DNA of 39,509 nucleotides from Palsa-504 sp050013055. GTDB taxonomy: Bacteria > Actinomycetota > Actinomycetes > Streptosporangiales > Streptosporangiaceae. The stretch lies in contig JBEKGC010000025.1 of NCBI GenBank assembly GCA_050013055.1, positions 1 to 39,509 on the forward strand, written 5' to 3'. Below are positions 15,931 to 28,802 of the stretch, piece after piece. The notes under the pieces are model-generated. The model was not told the origin of the DNA. It saw only the letters and a program-made list of their open reading frames with translations, and ran no database searches. A program made the position numbers and the translations under genes. The number at the start of each line of letters is the position of its first letter. The first letter of the stretch is position 1.

Positions 15931-17108
15931 TGGCCACGACCACGGTCTGCCCGTTCTGCTTCCAGCGCATCGACCCGTCCCGGCTGTGGTACCAGTGCCT
16001 CGGCCGGGGCAACACCGAGTGCAAGAAGGAAGCCGACGAGGAGCGCAAGCGGCTGACCAAGAGCACCCGGGAGACGTTCCCGACGTTCGCGCCGCCGGAC
16101 AAAGTGACCGGGCCCGCGTCCTGCCCGGAGTGCGGCGGCCGGACGAACCTGCGCGCCTGCCCGAAGTGCCACACCGCGCTGCCGTCCGATTTCGCGGATT
16201 CCAAGAGCCCCATGATCGGCCTGGTCGGCTCGAAGGGCAGCGGCAAGACGGTGCTGATGACCGTGCTGGTCAAGCAGCTGAAAGACGTCGTCGGGAAACG
16301 GTACGACGCCGCCGTCAGGCTCGCGACCGACAATCCCGACGGCCACCAGGGGCTGAGCGACTACCAGGCCAACCGCGAAGCCCCGCTGTACAAGGAACGC
16401 GTGCTGCCGCCCACCACCAACCAGCTGGCGGCCCGGGGACACGCCGCGCCGCTGCTGCTGCGCTGGCAGCAGGAGACCTCCCGGCTGGGGCGCGCCTCGG
16501 TCAGGTCCACGCTGCTGTCCTTCATCGACACCGCGGGTGAGGACCTGAACGACGTGACGACCACGTTCACCCTGAAGTACCTGTCGGTCTGCGACGGGCT
16601 GATCGTGGTGCTCGACCCGTTTGCCCTGCCCGGCGCCCGGGCCAGGCTCAACCTGCCGGGGGCGGCGATCAACGCCGACGACGACGCGCCGCTCGACGTG
16701 GTCAACAACATCACCGAGATGCTCAAGGTCGACCACAACGTCAAGCGGAACAGGAAGATCACCCTCCCGGTCGCGGTCGTCTTCACCAAGATCGACGCGT
16801 TCTTCCCCGCCCTGGACCGGACCAACCCGATCATGACCGGCGCGCCCCGGGTGGCCGCCTACGGGAACGCGGACGGCCAGGCCGTGCACGAGCACATGCT
16901 GGCCCTGCTGCACGAATGGAACGCCCAGGACATCGACACGCACATGCGGCTGAACTACACGGATTTCCGCTACTTCGGCGTGTCCGCGCTGGGCGCCGAG
17001 CCGGACTACGAGACCAAGACGGTAGCCGCGGGCGGCGTCCGGCCGCACCGGGTCGAAGACCCCGTGCTCTGGCTGCTGGCCAAGTCGGGGACGGTGCGGT
17101 CGGCATGA
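15930..17108 (+). CDS. Zinc-ribbon TRAFAC-type GTPase
   Basis: A 392-residue protein from GTG 15930, which shares a base with the preceding TAG stop and has GAAGGAG 5 bases upstream. The N-terminus carries cysteine clusters (CPFC at 7-10, Cys23, Cys31, CPECGG at 65-70, CPKC at 77-80), probably zinc ribbons. The GTPase domain follows: P-loop GSKGSGKT at 100-107, DTAGED (G3) at 200-205 and TKID (G4) at 286-289. Between them lies a large insertion with a basic patch (AARGHAAPLLLRWQQE). It matches the GTPases paired with GAP1-like proteins in actinobacterial conflict operons. Its stop overlaps the GAP1-like ATG. Predicted to be a nucleotide-controlled switch working with the second GTPase of the operon. 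Confidence 0.87.
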   Translation: MATTTVCPFCFQRIDPSRLWYQCLGRGNTECKKEADEERKRLTKSTRETFPTFAPPDKVTGPASCPECGGRTNLRACPKCHTALPSDFADSKSPMIGLVGSKGSGKTVLMTVLVKQLKDVVGKRYDAAVRLATDNPDGHQGLSDYQANREAPLYKERVLPPTTNQLAARGHAAPLLLRWQQETSRLGRASVRSTLLSFIDTAGEDLNDVTTTFTLKYLSVCDGLIVVLDPFALPGARARLNLPGAAINADDDAPLDVVNNITEMLKVDHNVKRNRKITLPVAVVFTKIDAFFPALDRTNPIMTGAPRVAAYGNADGQAVHEHMLALLHEWNAQDIDTHMRLNYTDFRYFGVSALGAEPDYETKTVAAGGVRPHRVEDPVLWLLAKSGTVRSA

Positions 17109-19516
17109 CCGCCGAGTTCTTCGACCGGCTGCTTTACACCGACTGCAAGCCCGGCACCGGACGCGGGGCCGGCGGCGGATTCCAGGTGCAGGCCCAGTCA
17201 TCCGAGGTGGACTCGGCGCAGTCCAAGCTGGCGGTCGGCGGGCTGCTGTACGACGTGCAGCTGCCCTGGCTCACCCAGCGGCGCCCGGTGGAGGAGTTCC
17301 CGCTGGGGTTCGCGCACGTCGGCGGCGAAGGGTACGGCACCGCGCAGAGCCGGTACCTGGGCAAGGTGGCGACCGGCGGCCGCGACGGCAACCACCTGGC
17401 CGACTGCCTGCTGACCAGGGACCCGGACCTGTACGGGCCGGTCCGGCCGGCCCAGCTGTGGCGGTCGGGCCTGTGGCGGGCCGAACCGTGGGACAGCAAG
17501 GACTGCCCGCGGTTCGACGCCGCCGGACTGGAGCCGGGGCCGCTGACGGTGGAGGGGGTGGCGGACTGGACGCGCGCGGCGCCGGACCGGGGACCGATCC
17601 TCGCCCGGCTGCTCAGCGTGCTCGAGGACGCCGAGGGCAAACGCGTGGTGATCGTGACCGACGACCCGGACGAGGCCATGACCTGGATCGCCGCGGCCAC
17701 GCTGCTGCTGCCGTCGCGGGCGGCGGCCGGCATCTCGTTCAAGGTCTTCAGCTCGGCTCCGCTCGACGCCGGCCACCGCGTCACCGCCGCGCCCGCCGCC
17801 CTGTTCCCGAGGATCGCGCCCGGCCTGGTCAGCCAGCGGTTCGTCCTTGACGCCAGGAGCTGCACCTCGGACGCGGTGGAAACGAGTGAGCGAGCGGCCT
17901 TCTTGGCCGGCCACTTCGCCGCCGGGCAGGACCCCTACGACGTCGTCGACACGGTCGAACTCGCCGATGTGCTCGGCGGCGGCCAGGACGGCATGCTCAC
18001 CGCATGGGCGCTGACCATGCCAGATCAACCCCAGCCCGAACCGGTAACGCTGTTCCGGTGGCTGTCCGGCGCCGGGCCTGACCTGCTCGCCGAATACGGC
18101 CCGGTGGTGGCGGCCATGATCTGTGCCGCCGCCCCGCCCGCCGAGATGCTGCGCTGGATCGACGCCGCCGTGGCGGGCAAGCGCCTGGACGTCGACCCGG
18201 CCGCCGTGCGCGCCCAGCTGCTCACCGCCGAGCTCGCCGAGATCCGCGACGGCCGCGGAGCGCCCCCGGCCGAGGTGCTGCCCGCGGCGCCGCTCGACGC
18301 CAGCGCCCACCGGGACGCGGAAAGCGAGCTGTCGTCGGCCATCTTGCTCGGTTCCGATCAGCAGGCGGACCGGCTCCTCTGCCTGGCCCGCAGGCACGGG
18401 ATCGAGCCGGAGCTCGCGCCGCCGCTGCAGCAGCGGCTACGCGGCTTCGTGACCGGGTGGATCGACCGTCCCGGCGCGTACCACCTGGAGGGGTGGGCGC
18501 TGCGCGCCGAGATCCTCGACTGCGCGCACGACGAGCTGCATCACCTGGCCGGCCTCGGGGGCCTGGCCAGCGTGACCGGCGCCGTGCGGCGGCTGAACCG
18601 CTACTTCGCTGACCGCGCCGACCTCAGCGACCCGCTCGACTGTCACATCCAGGCGTCGCTGATCGCCACCGCGGGCCGGGCCGACCGGGTGCCGCGGCTC
18701 CGCCGGCTGCTCGCCAGCATTGCTGACCTCACGCCGCCGCAGGCCCCGCCAGCCGCCGCGGCGGCCGCGGCGGCCGGACTGCAGCGGGCGCTGATCGAGT
18801 GGGACGCGGTCGACGGCGACGTCGCCGTCACCGTCCTCATCGACCTGCCCGACCGGCTCGACGTCGAGCCGGTGATCGCCGAACGCGCGGCCGACCAGCT
18901 CACCCAGATGTCGGAGAAGCCGTCGCGGGGCCTGCTCGAGCTGCTCGCCAGCCTGGACAAGCGCGGCAAGGCGCCGGCCTCTGGCCCGCTCGTCAAGGTG
19001 CTCGAGGCCGACCGGCGGGTGCGGACCTTCATCCACCGCGCGGCCGAGGACAGGCTGCTGACCGACACCAGGTACTGCGAGGGCGCCATCATGCTGCTGA
19101 TGGAGACGAACCCGGTCATCATCCGGGCCAGGGCCGACGACGTGCTGGCCGCCTGCCTGGAAACCCGGCACCCGTCCCTGGCGCCCGTCGTGCTGACCTC
19201 GGTCAAGTCATCACTCGCCCGGCAGCTGGTGGAACGGTGGTCCGCCACGCTCGGCACCAGGGACCTGGTCCGTGACGGGATCTGGTGCGCCCGGTGCCTG
19301 GATTACGACGAACTGCCGCCACGGGTGGCGGAACAGCTGGAGGCCGCCATCCGCGACTACGCGAGCAGGCTCCCCTCGCCGGACGTCGAGAGGTGGTACG
19401 TCACCGTGCGGCGCGAGCTCTGGCCGGGGGCGCGTCAAGCCTGGGAGTCGATCTTCGTGCCTGAGACACCCCGCGCGCGGTCCCACCTGTGGATCAACCG
19501 GGATGGTGGTCGCTGA
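17105..19516 (+). CDS. GTPase-associated protein 1 (GAP1)-like
   Basis: An 803-residue protein from ATG 17105 (ATGA overlap with the GTPase). The opening FFDRLLYTDCKPGTG, then GGLLYDVQLPWLTQ and the downstream GPLTVEGVADW region correspond to my memory of the GAP1 N-terminal domain. A middle part has VIVTDDPDEAMTWIAAATLLLP and ISFKVFSS. The C-terminal about 400 residues are helical, HEAT-like repeats (for example ADQLTQMSEKPSRGLLELLA). No catalytic motif is visible. Family members are consistently encoded beside one or two GTPases, as here, where it lies between two, and are thought to act as their partner or regulator. The name says only associated with GTPases; it does not mean a GTPase-activating protein has been shown. 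Confidence 0.8.
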   Translation: MTAEFFDRLLYTDCKPGTGRGAGGGFQVQAQSSEVDSAQSKLAVGGLLYDVQLPWLTQRRPVEEFPLGFAHVGGEGYGTAQSRYLGKVATGGRDGNHLADCLLTRDPDLYGPVRPAQLWRSGLWRAEPWDSKDCPRFDAAGLEPGPLTVEGVADWTRAAPDRGPILARLLSVLEDAEGKRVVIVTDDPDEAMTWIAAATLLLPSRAAAGISFKVFSSAPLDAGHRVTAAPAALFPRIAPGLVSQRFVLDARSCTSDAVETSERAAFLAGHFAAGQDPYDVVDTVELADVLGGGQDGMLTAWALTMPDQPQPEPVTLFRWLSGAGPDLLAEYGPVVAAMICAAAPPAEMLRWIDAAVAGKRLDVDPAAVRAQLLTAELAEIRDGRGAPPAEVLPAAPLDASAHRDAESELSSAILLGSDQQADRLLCLARRHGIEPELAPPLQQRLRGFVTGWIDRPGAYHLEGWALRAEILDCAHDELHHLAGLGGLASVTGAVRRLNRYFADRADLSDPLDCHIQASLIATAGRADRVPRLRRLLASIADLTPPQAPPAAAAAAAAGLQRALIEWDAVDGDVAVTVLIDLPDRLDVEPVIAERAADQLTQMSEKPSRGLLELLASLDKRGKAPASGPLVKVLEADRRVRTFIHRAAEDRLLTDTRYCEGAIMLLMETNPVIIRARADDVLAACLETRHPSLAPVVLTSVKSSLARQLVERWSATLGTRDLVRDGIWCARCLDYDELPPRVAEQLEAAIRDYASRLPSPDVERWYVTVRRELWPGARQAWESIFVPETPRARSHLWINRDGGR

Positions 19517-21108
19517 TGAGCAACTACCACGTGGCCTACCCCGTCGCGATCGCGGCCGGCTGCGCGCTCGCCGTCGGCGTGGCGCTCTTCGCGGTGGCGA
19601 TCGTCCGGTCCCTGGCCGGGCACCCCGACCTCGTGGTGCCAGCCACCGACCGGAGCGAGCAGGTGAAAGTGCACCCCGTCGGGCCGGGCGGGTTCGAGCC
19701 CGACCTGGCCTGGCCGGGCTACCCGTTCCGGCAGTCCCGGGCGGACCTGGAGCGGACCGGGGCGAACGTCGCGGACCTGAACGGCGCCCTGTGGCGCCGC
19801 CCGGCCGAGCTGTTCTTCCGCGAGGCACGCGGCTGGTGGGTCCTGTTCCCCATCCCGGTCACCATCCTCGCTTTCCTGCTCCTGGAGAGTCTGGCCAGCT
19901 GGTTCTGCTACCTCGTGTACGCGCTGGTCAACATCGTCTGGGCCGGCCTGAGCCTGGCGTTTGCCGTTCCGGCGGCGGCGGCCCTGCGGGCGGCGGAGCG
20001 CTGGCGGCGCGGCCGGCTGCGCACCCAGGCAGCGTGCATGCGGTGCTTCCATGTGACCCAGTGGCCCGCCTACCAGTGCCCCACCTGCCGGCGCCCGCAC
20101 CACGACGTCAGGCCGGGCCGGCTCGGGCTGCTGCTGCGCCGGTGCGAATGCGGTACGCACCTGCCCACGATGGCGTCCCGCGCGGCCTGGCAGCTCACTG
20201 CGCTGTGCGTGCGCTGCCGGGCCGCGCTGCCGGACGGCGCGGGCGCGGTGCGCGACGTCCGGGTCCCGGTCTTCGGCGACACCTCCGCGGGCAAGACCCG
20301 GTTCCTTTACGCCTCGCTCAACAGCCTCATGCAGACCTCAGCGCAGGCCGGCATCAACGTCAGCTTCCCGGACGAAGGTTCGCGGAAGCTGGCGGAATTC
20401 GGCCTCGGCGTCATCCGCGCGGGCCGGGAGACGGCGAAGACCTCCACGAACGCCCAGGTGGCGCTCACCTGCCGGCTGGGTTCCGGTCACCGATCCGAAC
20501 TTGTGCACATGTTCGACGCCGCCGGGGAGCACTTCCGCGCCGCCCGGCAGCCCGACGCGCTCCGGTTCCTCGACGAGGGCCACGGCCTGGCGTACGTCCT
20601 TGACCCGTTCTCGGTCAAGGACATCAAGCTGCAGCTGGCCGGGCGGGGCCGGGCGGCGCTTGATCTCGCGCATGCCGCCGCCGCCGACCCGGAGCTCACC
20701 TACGACGAGGTCGCGTCCCGGCTGCGGGACAGCGGCATCCCCGCCAGCACGCAGCTGCTCGCCGTCGTGGTGTCAAAGGCCGACCTGCTGCGCTCGGCCG
20801 GCCTGGTGGTGCCGGCCGGCTCGGACGAGATCGCCCGCTGGCTCTGGGACTCCGGCGTGCACAACCTCGTCATCTCCGCCCCCCGCGAGTTCGCGGAGGT
20901 CAGGTTTTTCACGGTCGCGTCGCAGAACGTTCGGCCCGGCGGCCTGGACGACCCGGGCGCCCCGCTGCGCTGGCTGCTGACCGCACACGGCGTCCGGCTG
21001 CCCCCGGACCCGCCGGGGGCCTCCGGCGGGTCCGGGCGCTCCGGCCGGGGGAGCCCGTCCGGCCGATCCCGACGGATCCCCAGCGAGGCCGCGGAGGCCC
21101 GGTCATGA
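19516..21108 (+). CDS. Membrane-anchored zinc-ribbon GTPase
   Basis: A 530-residue protein from ATG 19516, overlapping the GAP1-like stop. One transmembrane helix lies at about 8-30 and a pair at about 108-128 and 131-157. A cysteine-rich segment (CMRC at 174-177, CPTC at 188-191, CEC at 210-212, CVRC at 231-234) indicates zinc ribbons. The GTPase domain shows GDTSAGKT at 254-261, DAAGEH (G3) at 334-339 and SKAD (G4) at 420-423, ending in a Gly/Ser/Pro-rich tail. It differs from the upstream soluble GTPase in its membrane anchors, so the pair could shuttle a signal between cytosol and membrane (inference). Its TGA overlaps the ATG of the small membrane protein. Confidence 0.87.
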   Translation: MSNYHVAYPVAIAAGCALAVGVALFAVAIVRSLAGHPDLVVPATDRSEQVKVHPVGPGGFEPDLAWPGYPFRQSRADLERTGANVADLNGALWRRPAELFFREARGWWVLFPIPVTILAFLLLESLASWFCYLVYALVNIVWAGLSLAFAVPAAAALRAAERWRRGRLRTQAACMRCFHVTQWPAYQCPTCRRPHHDVRPGRLGLLLRRCECGTHLPTMASRAAWQLTALCVRCRAALPDGAGAVRDVRVPVFGDTSAGKTRFLYASLNSLMQTSAQAGINVSFPDEGSRKLAEFGLGVIRAGRETAKTSTNAQVALTCRLGSGHRSELVHMFDAAGEHFRAARQPDALRFLDEGHGLAYVLDPFSVKDIKLQLAGRGRAALDLAHAAAADPELTYDEVASRLRDSGIPASTQLLAVVVSKADLLRSAGLVVPAGSDEIARWLWDSGVHNLVISAPREFAEVRFFTVASQNVRPGGLDDPGAPLRWLLTAHGVRLPPDPPGASGGSGRSGRGSPSGRSRRIPSEAAEARS

Positions 21109-21298
21109 CGACGCCCCTCAAGACACCGCCCCTCAAGACACCGCCGTACACCATCGCCTGCCGCTCGGTCACCGCGACCATCACCGTGCTGATCCTGCTG
21201 GCGGTCGGCTTCGGGCTGGCGGGCTACGGGCCCGGGTCCGGTCTGCACCGCCTCGCGAGCCCGGTCACCCATGCCCTGCACCTGGACAGGATCCAGGG

Positions 21299-21302
<4 letters not shown>
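21105..21302 (+). CDS. Small single-pass membrane protein
   Basis: A 65-residue protein overlapping both neighbours by ATGA junctions (21105-21108 and 21299-21302), strong evidence that it is really translated. A short N-terminus with a doubled LKTPP motif precedes one hydrophobic helix at about 24-42 (TATITVLILLAVGFGLAG) and a 20-residue tail. I do not recognise a family. Encoded between the membrane-anchored GTPase and the third Hsp70, it may be a membrane adaptor or pore-forming effector, but nothing in the sequence decides this. Confidence 0.75.
21114..21143 (+). repeat. 15-bp perfect tandem duplication
   Basis: CCCCTCAAGACACCG occurs twice back to back (21114-21128, 21129-21143), doubling the LKTPP pentapeptide in the small membrane protein without changing frame. 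It looks like recent slippage. Confidence 0.9.
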
Positions 21303-22882
<1,580 letters not shown>

Positions 22883-22886
22883 CCAG

Positions 22887-23507
22887 GTGGCCAGCTGGAT
22901 AAGGCGCCCGTTCAGCGCGCCGGGGCTGACGCAGATCCCGCCCGGGCCGCACCTGCGCGCCGTGCAAGGCCGCTTTGGCGGCACCGTGATGCTGTGCATC
23001 GACATGAGCGGCTCCATGCACGGCGCGCCGATCCTGGAGGCGGTCCGCGGGGCCAGGCAGTTCGTCGCCGACGCCGTCACCGCGCGTTACCACGTGGGCG
23101 TCATGCTCTGGAACGACCGGGTCGAAGCCGTCTCCGAACCGACCGCTGACGGGAAGGCCGCGCTGGCCCTGCTCGCGCCGGTGAACTCCGCGTGGGGTGA
23201 GAATGACCTGTTCGTCGCGCTCACGCACTGCCATCAGATCCTGGACCGGTTCACCGGTGACCGGGTCGTCGCGGTGTTCGGCGACGGCGACCTGACTCCG
23301 AAACACCAGGTGCTGATCAAGGTCGCGCAGATGAAGGCGGAGAACATCCGGTTTGTCACCCGCGGTCTCGGCCCGTCCGCGGCCAGGGAGTTCGGTGAGA
23401 TCTCCGACGAAGACCCGTCGAGCGCCGCCGTCGACAACGTGGCCGACCTCGCCGACAGCATCGCCGACATGGCGACCAGCCTCAACCACCGCGGCCTGAC
23501 CCGCTGA
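22887..23507 (+). CDS. vWA domain protein, first tandem copy
   Basis: A 206-residue single von Willebrand A domain from GTG 22887, 4 bases after the Hsp70 stop. The metal-binding DxSxS is intact (DMSGSM, Asp39, Ser41, Ser43), and VVAVFGDGD follows later. At the third metal-site position, where the downstream copy has Thr in GGTDL, this copy has GENDL, so the usual threonine is replaced by Asn and metal or ligand binding may be weakened. vWA domains bind protein partners through a metal ion, and in these systems they are thought to act as adaptors. The C-terminal third is nearly identical in DNA to the next gene. Confidence 0.9.
   Translation: MASWIRRPFSAPGLTQIPPGPHLRAVQGRFGGTVMLCIDMSGSMHGAPILEAVRGARQFVADAVTARYHVGVMLWNDRVEAVSEPTADGKAALALLAPVNSAWGENDLFVALTHCHQILDRFTGDRVVAVFGDGDLTPKHQVLIKVAQMKAENIRFVTRGLGPSAAREFGEISDEDPSSAAVDNVADLADSIADMATSLNHRGLTR
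23331..23487 (+). repeat. 157-bp near-identical segment shared by the vWA genes
   Basis: Matches 23984-24140 with only two mismatches (GTC/ATC and GAC/GGC changes), whereas the upstream parts of the two genes are clearly diverged even in protein. It covers the same codons (from about 149) in both. The abrupt identity suggests recent gene conversion or strong constraint on this part. Confidence 0.88.
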
Positions 23508-23539
23508 CCAGTCCGCACCGCTGACCGGAGAGTACGAGC

Positions 23540-24160
23540 ATGGACACCTGGATACGCCGTTCGTTCACCTCGGCGGGGCTGACCCAGATCCCGCCTGGCC
23601 CGCACCTCGGCGCCCTGCAGGACCGCTTTGGCGGCACGGTCGTGCTGTGCATCGACGTGAGCGGCTCGATGACGGGCACCCCGCTCGCCGAGGCCGTGCG
23701 CGGCGCGCGGCAGTTCGTCGCCGAGGCCGTGGCCGCCCACTACAAGATCGGAGTCATCCTCTGGGACACGGGGGTGGCCGCTCTGGCCGAACCGGCGCCC
23801 GACGCCCTGGCGGCGACGGCGGTACTCGACCGCGCGCACATCCACGGCGGCACCGACCTGCTCCCCGCGCTGATCCGGTGCCATCAGATCCTGGACGACT
23901 TCACCGGCGACCGGGTGGTCGCGGTGTTCGGTGACGGTGACCTCGGTCCGGCCCGGGATGTCGTGCTCGACCGGGTGGCGCGGATGAAGGCGGAGAACAT
24001 CCGGTTTGTCACCCGCGGTCTCGGCCCGTCCGCGGCCAGGGAGTTCGGTGAGATCTCCGACGAAGACCCGTCGAGCGCCGCCATCGACAACGTGGCCGAC
24101 CTCGCCGACAGCATCGCCGGCATGGCGACCAGCCTCAACCGCCACGGTCTCACCCGCTGA
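23540..24160 (+). CDS. vWA domain protein, second tandem copy
   Basis: A 206-residue vWA protein from ATG 23540 with GGAGAG 7 bases upstream. The complete metal site is visible: DVSGSM at 39-44, Thr in GGTDL, and FGDGD. It is a tandem duplicate of the preceding gene, sharing the N-terminal PGLTQIPPGPHL frame and an almost unchanged C-terminus (ENIRFVTRGLGPSAAREFGE). Last gene of the Hsp70/GTPase operon proper; the next gene may have its own promoter. The pair could form a heteromeric adaptor in which only this copy binds metal well (inference). Confidence 0.9.
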   Translation: MDTWIRRSFTSAGLTQIPPGPHLGALQDRFGGTVVLCIDVSGSMTGTPLAEAVRGARQFVAEAVAAHYKIGVILWDTGVAALAEPAPDALAATAVLDRAHIHGGTDLLPALIRCHQILDDFTGDRVVAVFGDGDLGPARDVVLDRVARMKAENIRFVTRGLGPSAAREFGEISDEDPSSAAIDNVADLADSIAGMATSLNRHGLTR

Positions 24161-24162
24161 CA

Positions 24163-24168
24163 TAGTTT
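24163..24168 (+). promoter_or_regulatory. Candidate -10 box for leaderless nuclease-like gene
   Basis: TAGTTT lies 6 bases before the GTG at 24175. A start site about 7 bases downstream of the box would fall on the GTG itself, giving a leaderless message, which is common in actinomycetes. No clear -35 box is seen, and no ribosome site precedes the GTG. Confidence 0.35.
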
Positions 24169-24174
24169 GCTGAC

Positions 24175-25014
24175 GTGGCCATGGGCACAGGGGATGCGAA
24201 GGTGACAGCGGTGGAGCAAAGGCGCGACCAGCGGTCAGCGGGAGTATCCGTCCACCGCATCGGCGGAAGGCATCGCGTGGCGCTGACCGTGGCCGGCCTC
24301 GCCTCCTGGCTGGCGGGCGGGGCCGCGTCGTTCCTGGCCAGCAACGGACCAGGGTCCGCCGCACTGATCGTCGTCGGCGGTATCTGCGGCATGCTTGGCC
24401 TGATGGGGCGCTGGCCCTCCCGGATATCGGTGACAGGCAACGAGGTCACCTGGGAGACCATCGACCAGGCCGTGAGCACCCAGATCCAGGTCGCGGTGGA
24501 AAACGATGAGAGCGAGACCGTGCTCGCCGAGCTGACGAGCCTGCGGGACCGGCTCGCCGAACTTCAGCGGACCGGCACCGTCCCGAAACATCCGGCCCAG
24601 GTGTACGACGAGGACGTGGTGGCCGCGATCCGCCGCCTGCTCCCCGGCAGCAATGTCTTCCGGCATGAGGCCAGGAACCGGGCCACCCCGGATTACCTCA
24701 TCCAGCACCGCGGCAGCACGCTGTTCGTCGAGACCAAATGGCGCGCCGAGACCGCCCGGCCGTTCGGCGGCAGTACGCTTCCGCTGCTCACCGCGGGGCT
24801 GCCTCCGGACGCCAAACTGCTCGTGATCACGAACACCAAGGTCCCGCCCTTGCCCGCGGCGCACGAGACGCTGCGGCAGGACCTGGGGGACCGCGGACGC
24901 ATCGTGCGGTGGCTGGACGCCACCGACGACGGCGCCCTGGCCGAGGCCCTCACGTCCGTCCTGACCGGCGCACCGGTCAGGAATGGAGAAGCGCCGGTCA
25001 CCGAGCGCAGCTAG
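24175..25014 (+). CDS. Membrane-anchored PD-(D/E)XK nuclease-like protein
   Basis: 279 residues from GTG 24175 (an ATG 6 bases later is an alternative). Two transmembrane helices lie at about 35-55 and 60-77, joined by a short loop. A short coiled region (about 110-132) leads to a C-terminal domain resembling Mrr-type and other restriction-endonuclease-like folds: an early Glu in VYDEDVVAAIRRLLPG, then Asp173 in TPDYLI and Glu186/Lys188 in FVETKW, a D-X12-ExK active-site pattern. Nuclease activity is inferred from that pattern. It follows the vWA genes by 14 bases and may be an effector of the Hsp70/GTPase system or an independent defence gene. Confidence 0.7.
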   Translation: MAMGTGDAKVTAVEQRRDQRSAGVSVHRIGGRHRVALTVAGLASWLAGGAASFLASNGPGSAALIVVGGICGMLGLMGRWPSRISVTGNEVTWETIDQAVSTQIQVAVENDESETVLAELTSLRDRLAELQRTGTVPKHPAQVYDEDVVAAIRRLLPGSNVFRHEARNRATPDYLIQHRGSTLFVETKWRAETARPFGGSTLPLLTAGLPPDAKLLVITNTKVPPLPAAHETLRQDLGDRGRIVRWLDATDDGALAEALTSVLTGAPVRNGEAPVTERS

Positions 25015-25057
25015 GGTAACCGGCATGGGCAGCACCGTTCGGCTGAATGGAGGCACG

Positions 25058-27448
<2,391 letters not shown>

Positions 27449-27478
27449 CGCGGACTCTTTCGTATATGTTGACGATTC

Positions 27479-27496
27479 CGGGTGCTATCACACCCG
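27479..27496. terminator. Hairpin between convergent genes
   Basis: CGGGTG-CTATCA-CACCCG, a 6-bp stem with a 6-base loop, lies 31 bases after the UvrA-like stop and 80 bases before the ATP-grasp stop of the opposite strand. TT/AA flanks add weak pairing. It may terminate both. The rest of this 127-base gap shows nothing. Confidence 0.5.
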
Positions 27497-27575
27497 AAAG
27501 TGCAGACATATCGCCGATCTAGGCTCGGAATAATTCTTCGCGATCCTGGTCTGCGGCGCCTGGCACCCCTCGATC

Positions 27576-28802
27576 TCAGCTGATGACGACGCGCAGCCTT
27601 TCCCGGGCGGCGGCGAGAGCTTGGCCGACGTCGCGGCGGGTGTCGCCTTCGGCGAAGATGAACCCGAGGTAACGGTCACCTTCCGGGAGCGGGCGGACCT
27701 GCTGGCCGATCGGGATGGTGATGGTCAGGCCGGTGATCCCGGGCACGGCCGCCGCCTCGGTGCGGCCCTGGACCGCTCGCAGCACACCCCGGCGCGGTAC
27801 CGGCAGCATGAACACGCCGGACGGCCGGCCGGGCTGGTACCCGGCCGGGATGGCCCGGCCCAGGGCATTGGCCAGCACCAGCTCCTCCAGGCTCGCGCCA
27901 CCGGGGAAACGCAGCGCGCGTCCGCACAGGCCGCCGATACAGCGCGCCGCCAGTTCGAGCATGGCCGGCTCGCCGCCGTCGCTGACGCGCAGCTCGGCAT
28001 GCACCGGGCCATGGGTGAGACCGAGCGCACGGGCGGCCCGGCCGGCGGTGCGGACGGCGGTGGCGAGGACCGGCCCGGCCAGATCGGACGGGGTGATCAG
28101 CAGGGTCTCCTCGAACGTGGGGCCGTCCGGGGTCCGGGGCTTGTCGAAGATCGCGGTGACCGTCAGGCGGCCATCGGTCAGCAGGCCGTCGATGCTCAGT
28201 TCCGGGCCCGGCAGGTACTCCTCGATCAGCAGTGGCTCCCCGGCGGGCCGCCGGGCCGCGGCCAGGATCGACCGGATCCGCCCGGCCGCGGTCACCGCGG
28301 CGGCTGGGTCGTCGGCCCGCAGGACGCCCTGGCTGGCACTGAGCGAAACCGCCTTGACCACGCACGGAAACCCGACCGCCTCGGCCCCGCGCCGCACGGC
28401 GTCGTCGCGGGCCGGGGCGGGCACGACCGCGAAGGCAGGCTGCGCCACAGCGGCGTCCGCCCACAGCCGCCGTTGGCTGGCCTTGTCGGCCGCGGCCCGC
28501 ACGGCCTGCACCGGGTTGTGCGGCAGCCCCATCCGCGCGGCGACGACCGCGGCCAGCCCGAGCATCGGGGTGTCCGCCGCGACGACCGCGGCGACCGGGC
28601 CGCTGCGGGCGATGATCCGGTCGGCGCTGGCCGCCGGGTCGGCCTGGCTGACCGGGATCACGGGGCGGCCGCCCAGCGGCAAGGCGCCATCGCTGCCGAC
28701 GACGAGATCCAGGCCCATCCGGCCGGCCGCCAGCAAGAAGTCGGCCGCCCGGTAGGTGCGGGCGGGCACCAGGAGCAGCAAGCGCGGCCGGTCGCCGGTC
28801 AC
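27576..28802 (-). CDS. ATP-grasp ligase, amino-acid ligase-like
   Basis: 408 residues from GTG 28802, which overlaps the NifU-like stop (GTGA). The open frame extends further upstream but that part is only a shadow of the NifU-like gene. An N-terminal pre-ATP-grasp region (RLLLLVPARTYRAADFLLAAGRMG) is followed by the ATP-grasp fold: DKASQRRLWADA, FPCVVKAVSLSASQGV (phosphate loop lysine), LLIEEYLPGPELSIDGLL and metal-binding HAELRV with LELAARCIGG. The LELAARxxGG ending is typical of ATP-grasp proteins related to L-amino acid ligases, rather than the LEiNpR of carboxylases. Predicted to join a carboxylate to an amino group via an acyl phosphate. The substrate is unknown, perhaps sulfur amino-acid related given the neighbours (inference). 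Confidence 0.85.
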   Translation of the reverse strand: MTGDRPRLLLLVPARTYRAADFLLAAGRMGLDLVVGSDGALPLGGRPVIPVSQADPAASADRIIARSGPVAAVVAADTPMLGLAAVVAARMGLPHNPVQAVRAAADKASQRRLWADAAVAQPAFAVVPAPARDDAVRRGAEAVGFPCVVKAVSLSASQGVLRADDPAAAVTAAGRIRSILAAARRPAGEPLLIEEYLPGPELSIDGLLTDGRLTVTAIFDKPRTPDGPTFEETLLITPSDLAGPVLATAVRTAGRAARALGLTHGPVHAELRVSDGGEPAMLELAARCIGGLCGRALRFPGGASLEELVLANALGRAIPAGYQPGRPSGVFMLPVPRRGVLRAVQGRTEAAAVPGITGLTITIPIGQQVRPLPEGDRYLGFIFAEGDTRRDVGQALAAARERLRVVIS

